A stretch of 16,210 nucleotides of DNA, taken from NCBI GenBank assembly GCA_016295455.1, contig JAEDLE010000041.1:1-16210 (forward strand), given 5' to 3'. Shown piece by piece: positions 13,920 through 16,210 of this stretch (its first letter is position 1; each line of letters starts with the position of its first letter). Source of the stretch: Bacteroidales bacterium (GTDB taxonomy: Bacteria; Bacteroidota; Bacteroidia; Bacteroidales; UBA932). Under the pieces are notes generated by a model, which made no database searches, was not told the origin of the DNA, and saw nothing but the letters and a program-made list of their open reading frames with translations. A program made the translations under genes and the position numbers.

Positions 13920-14438
13920 ATGCCGACAAGATACATATGTGATACCGACCACTACAACGAGGTCATCGCCCGTTGCGCCTCGGTGAAGTCGTCCCTCTGG
14001 ATAGGGACTGCGGACATAAAGGACCTGCACGTCAAGGTGGGTTCCGACAGCCTGCCGTTCCTCGCCGTCCTCGCAAAGCTGATCCGCAAGGGTGTGGGCG
14101 TGAGGCTCCTGCACGCCAAGGAACCGGGACCAGTCTTCCGGGAGGAATTCGACAGGTATCCGTCCCTCTTCACTGGGCTGGAGAGGGCCCTCTGCCCGAG
14201 GGTGCACTTCAAGATCTTCGTATTCGACGGGAAGGAGGCCTACATAGGCTCTGCCAACCTGACCGGCGCGGGGATGGGAATGAAATCCGGACGCAGGCGC
14301 AACTTCGAGGCGGGCATACTCACGGACGACCCGGCGCTCGTCGCTGCGGCAATGGACCACTTCGACTCGGTATGGGCAGGCTTCAGATGCCGGGACTGTG
14401 GCAGGAAGGATTACTGCGGAGACCCTATCGTGAAATAG
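13920..14438 (+). CDS. Single-HKD phospholipase D-like protein with C-terminal cysteine cluster
   Basis: 172 residues. One HKD motif is visible: H96, K98 and D103 in VHFKIFVFDGKEAYIGSANL, followed by TGAGMG and NFEAGILT as in PLD-family nucleases. Families with a single HKD, such as Nuc, act as dimers that share two motifs in one active site, so a phosphodiesterase or nuclease role is likely. The tail carries C157, C160 and C166 (CRDCGRKDYC), a small possible metal site not usual in the family. ATG 13920 sits just after a strong promoter. It is divergent from the RadA-like gene. Confidence 0.88.
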   Translation: MPTRYICDTDHYNEVIARCASVKSSLWIGTADIKDLHVKVGSDSLPFLAVLAKLIRKGVGVRLLHAKEPGPVFREEFDRYPSLFTGLERALCPRVHFKIFVFDGKEAYIGSANLTGAGMGMKSGRRRNFEAGILTDDPALVAAAMDHFDSVWAGFRCRDCGRKDYCGDPIVK

Positions 14439-14447
14439 CTGCCATGC

Positions 14448-14473
14448 TTTTGCAGTGGGGAAGGATACCTTTG
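14448..14473 (+). promoter_or_regulatory. Promoter of the small gene at 14500
   Basis: TTTTG (14448-14452), a 13-base spacer and TACCTTTG (14466-14473), a full TAnnTTTG match. The stretch 14441-14458 matches the R2 promoter at 16031-16048 in 17 of 18 bases (GCCATG, one difference, TTTTGCAGTGG). Confidence 0.75.
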
Positions 14474-14499
14474 ACGGACATCATTCAAACATCAACACC

Positions 14500-14721
14500 A
14501 TGTCAAGAGTATTCAGAGTGACCCCGAAGAGGATCAAAAGGACTAACGGTCAGGTACTCACGCCTGACATGAGCGTCGTGGTGACAACCAAGACACACGC
14601 CACATCACCGTTCACCAACGGTGCACAGGAACTAAAGGAGGCGTATATGCGCCTTTACGGGTTCGACTACCAGAAGGCCTGCTGCCACCTGAGCGACTTC
14701 GATTTCGAAGTGCTCGACTGA
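14500..14721 (+). CDS. Small conserved-looking hypothetical protein
   Basis: 73 residues. The N-terminal part is basic (MSRVFRVTPKRIKRTNGQVL), the middle is strand-like (TPDMSVVVTTKTHATSPFTN) and the C-terminal part reads like a helix with a Cys pair and an acidic end (KEAYMRLYGFDYQKACCHL, DFDFEVLD). It looks like a well-formed small protein of a kind seen in Bacteroidota, but no function is known to me. It has its own promoter and a candidate terminator 27 bases after the stop. The promoter shares sequence with the repeat platforms, so it probably belongs to the same cassette family. Confidence 0.75.
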   Translation: MSRVFRVTPKRIKRTNGQVLTPDMSVVVTTKTHATSPFTNGAQELKEAYMRLYGFDYQKACCHLSDFDFEVLD

Positions 14722-14747
14722 TGCCGCGGAGTTCCCGTCAGCAACAA

Positions 14748-14775
14748 GGGTCGGAGAGAGATTTCCGGCCCCTTT
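14748..14775 (+). terminator. Candidate terminator of the small gene at 14500
   Basis: GGGTCGGA (14748-14755) pairs with TCCGGCCC (14764-14771), one G-T pair, with an 8-base loop. Only three T follow after a C, so it is weaker than the other two terminators. Confidence 0.45.
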
Positions 14776-14789
14776 CGCTGCCGCTGACC

Positions 14790-14945
14790 TTATGTACTCC
14801 CTGACTGGACCGAGGGAATCCTGAATTGGTCTTTCAGGACTATGGAAACGGAATCATTCCGGGCATGCACTTTTCTTATGCTGTATTCCCCCTTGCCCTC
14901 TGATGCTTCCATCCCGTCCGTGAAAACCTCAATCAGTTTGTAGTA
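14790..14945 (-). pseudogene. Coding-like remnant downstream of the UDG-like gene
   Basis: The minus frame between TGA 14948-14946 and TAA 14792-14790 gives 51 residues, YYKLIEVFTDGMEASEGKGE followed by YSIRKVHARNDSVSIVLKDQ and FRIPSVQSGST. Alternating strand-like segments and normal codon use suggest true coding sequence. The only ATG is at 14912, leaving 40 residues. No family was recognised; it may be the tail of a lost gene. Confidence 0.35.
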
Positions 14946-14956
14946 TCAGGGGACCA

Positions 14957-15691
14957 TCATACCCCGGCAGGGGTCAGTATAACTGGATGGTTTTTAATAT
15001 ATTCCGCTATTTTCGGAAGAATAGTATCATAGAAATGATTTCGCCTTTCAATTTGTCTTCCTCTTGCAGCGGGATGAATACAAATGACTGCATAGCACAA
15101 AATGTCCTGATAGCGGAACAACCTTAGATTTTGCCTCACTTCTTCATCATCTATAGACTCAATTTCCGAAAGGTAATCCTGGCATCCAATCGGAGCAAAC
15201 TTCCCCTGAAACAAAATGACATCAGGCTTCAAAACAAGAAGTTCCGAGAGTGTGTATTCACTGCAATTGCGATAATACTCCTCGGGCAGATGGTCCGAAG
15301 TGCCTTTTCTACAGCATTTACATGTATTAATCATCGCCATGTAATGGACAAGATTATTTGGGGCTTGTTCATCAAAAAATAATGCCAGCGATTTAAAGGT
15401 TCCTCTCATATGAGGATTTCTGTTATTACCTTCTGCATCAGAAACGACATTTCTGGTTCTATCTTCGATAGTATCAGCTCCCCCATTACCGCAGTCCAGA
15501 GAGGCTACAACAATACGCATCTTTTCACCATATCTACTTCCAATATGGCATTGCATTCCTCTAGACAATTCTCCTGGACATTTATCTTGATTCTTGCAAC
15601 AGAACTGCTCTCCAGGTATGATACCTCTTGACTCATAATACTCTTGGAGTTTCTTTTTCAATTGCTCAATCTTCTCCGAATTGCTTGGCAT
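14957..15691 (-). CDS. Uracil-DNA glycosylase superfamily-like protein with clustered cysteines
   Basis: 244 residues from ATG 15691. It resembles the family-4/5 uracil-DNA glycosylase fold: a strand-loop ASLDCGNGG (63-71) where the water-activating motif lies, INTCKCC (121-127) like the N..KC segment, LKPDVILFQG (154-163) like the helix-strand before the cofactor region, and HPAARGRQ (206-213) in place of the HPS loop. Early cysteines (C31, C32, C38, C48) may help bind an iron-sulfur cluster, as in those families. Base-excision activity is not proven, since the loops are divergent. Its DNA is clearly more A+T-rich than its neighbours, which suggests separate acquisition. The upstream frame to 15754 is disregarded because it overlaps the promoter. 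Confidence 0.65.
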   Translation of the reverse strand: MPSNSEKIEQLKKKLQEYYESRGIIPGEQFCCKNQDKCPGELSRGMQCHIGSRYGEKMRIVVASLDCGNGGADTIEDRTRNVVSDAEGNNRNPHMRGTFKSLALFFDEQAPNNLVHYMAMINTCKCCRKGTSDHLPEEYYRNCSEYTLSELLVLKPDVILFQGKFAPIGCQDYLSEIESIDDEEVRQNLRLFRYQDILCYAVICIHPAARGRQIERRNHFYDTILPKIAEYIKNHPVILTPAGV

Positions 15692-15731
15692 AATATAATT
15701 CTTTTTGGTTATTGTATTTTGTGAAGGTATA

Positions 15732-15754
15732 CAAATATATAATAAATTTATCAA
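15732..15754 (-). promoter_or_regulatory. Promoter of the UDG-like gene
   Basis: On the minus strand, TTG (15754-15752), a 12-base A+T-rich spacer and TATATTTG (15739-15732), a full TAnnTTTG match. ATG 15691 follows 40 bases later. Confidence 0.7.
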
Positions 15755-15832
15755 TCCGCCAATACCGTCAGCGAAAGCACGTTCGGGGCATTCAGATTGT
15801 CATACCCCTCGTCCATAATTGCGGCATTGGAA
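15751..15832 (-). pseudogene. 3' fragment of the metallophosphoesterase gene
   Basis: The last 26 codons of the phosphoesterase (SNAAIMDEGYDNLNAPNVLS, then LTVLAD and TGA) survive, nearly identical to the intact gene. The upstream 630 bases that encode the metal sites are missing and replaced by 29 unrelated bases (15833-15861) before repeat R2. It is non-functional. Confidence 0.9.
15755..15832. repeat. Direct repeat R1, copy C (78 bases)
   Basis: Counterpart of 7591-7668: same orientation, 3 mismatches. Confidence 0.95.
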
Positions 15833-15861
15833 CCGGATATTTCCTCTTCCTCAAGAGTAGT

Positions 15862-16064
15862 TTGAATGAGACTCTTCTTTCGTTGCAGCTCCTTCTCACC
15901 TACGCAATGAAGGAGCTCCGGGTGGCCTCCGAGAAGGCCGACAGGGTAATTGTTTGTTTCCATCGCTGTCTGTTGTTTGAACGCAAAGGAAACACGCTCT
16001 GCTGCAATTCTACGGCAGGATTCTCTCCTGCCATGTTTTTGCAGTGGCATATCCCATATTTGCA
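15862..16064. repeat. Direct repeat R2, copy C (203 bases)
   Basis: Counterpart of 8302-8504 at an exact offset of 7,560 bases, same orientation, 5 mismatches, no gaps. It carries the same inverted repeat (16014-16032) and promoter (16039-16062). Confidence 0.95.
16039..16062 (+). promoter_or_regulatory. Promoter of the gene at 16082
   Basis: TTG (16039-16041), a 13-base spacer and CATATTTG (16055-16062). It is identical to the 8479 promoter except at single bases. ATG 16082 follows 20 bases later. Confidence 0.6.
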
Positions 16065-16081
16065 GCTAAATGACAGGAACG

Positions 16082-16210
16082 ATGAAACATTACGGCGATT
16101 TATATGAGCAGCAAATGAAATGGTTCGAAATCATCAATGCTCTTGACACGCTCCAGGAAGAAGAGAGAATAGAGAAGTACCGCGCAGAGGTGCAGAAGGT
16201 GGAGAAAAGC
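16082..16210 (+). CDS. N-terminus of an unidentified gene sharing the MKH...QMKWFE start (partial)
   Basis: The first 43 residues are visible; the gene runs off the right edge. It begins MKHYGDLYEQQMKWFE, matching the truncated P-loop ORF at 11637, then becomes a Glu/Arg-rich helix with coiled-coil character (LQEEERIEKYRAEVQKVEKS). The start lies 20 bases after a promoter in repeat R2. No family can be assigned from this much. Sharing only its opening with the ORF at 11637 suggests that the conserved start is part of the platform and that the rest of the gene varies. Confidence 0.65.
   Translation, partial: MKHYGDLYEQQMKWFEIINALDTLQEEERIEKYRAEVQKVEKS

Noticed and set aside
15751..16050. 99-codon minus-strand ORF across repeat R2
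   Set aside because: Only its last 26 codons match a known protein (the phosphoesterase end). The rest is R2 sequence whose counterpart reading in copy A is interrupted by a stop, so the join is accidental.

Overview
The window looks like an accessory region of a Bacteroidota (probably Bacteroidales) chromosome. Seven promoter-like sites fit the Bacteroidota pattern: TTG, a 12-14 base spacer, then TAnnTTTG or a near match (CACATTTG, CATATTTG, GACATTTG). The ClpP and secreted DUF1349-like proteins are of types common in that phylum, and E. coli-like ribosome binding sites are mostly absent. The organism call is inference. No tRNA, rRNA or CRISPR array was seen.

Layout. (1) 1-1614, + strand: tail of an unknown gene, a sugar O-acetyltransferase with an N-terminal Sel1-like repeat, and a secreted DUF1349-like protein. 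(2) 1615-2800: debris (C-terminus of an AlaX-type tRNA-editing protein, an internally deleted IS256-family transposase) and short minus-strand ORFs, one made of 19-residue tandem repeats. (3) 2800-6451, minus strand: a compact probable operon with a small hypothetical gene, a MoxR-type AAA+ ATPase, a von Willebrand A protein with a degraded metallopeptidase-like N-terminus, a soluble hypothetical protein and a membrane protein. (4) 6532-7504: a truncated AAA+ ATPase and a small + strand gene with a clear terminator. (5) 7587-16210: a mosaic of cassettes around repeated copies of a metallophosphoesterase gene and its divergent promoter region.

The mosaic holds the most interesting content. A ClpP peptidase is encoded 3 bases downstream of an unusual AAA+ ATPase with an HTH-like N-terminal region and the C-terminal tripeptide Ile-Gly-Phe. 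IGF-type tripeptides are how ClpX-like unfoldases dock on ClpP, so the pair may be a dedicated AAA+ protease using a tail-end docking motif. The truncated ATPase paralog at 6532-7056 keeps the same IGF ending. The mosaic also carries a RadA/KaiC-like ATPase overlapping a DUF932-like gene, a divergent single-HKD phospholipase D-like protein with a cysteine cluster, a small conserved-looking protein, and an A+T-rich gene resembling the uracil-DNA glycosylase superfamily.

A 203-base direct repeat (8302-8504 and 15862-16064, 5 mismatches) and a 78-base direct repeat (7591-7668 and 15755-15832, 3 mismatches) bracket this module. A third, more divergent platform copy lies at 11289-11616. Recombination between the 203-base copies would remove 7,560 bases carrying clpP, the ATPase and the other cargo. 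The arrangement suggests a recombination-driven cassette-exchange site, with phosphoesterase fragments left behind at each exchange.
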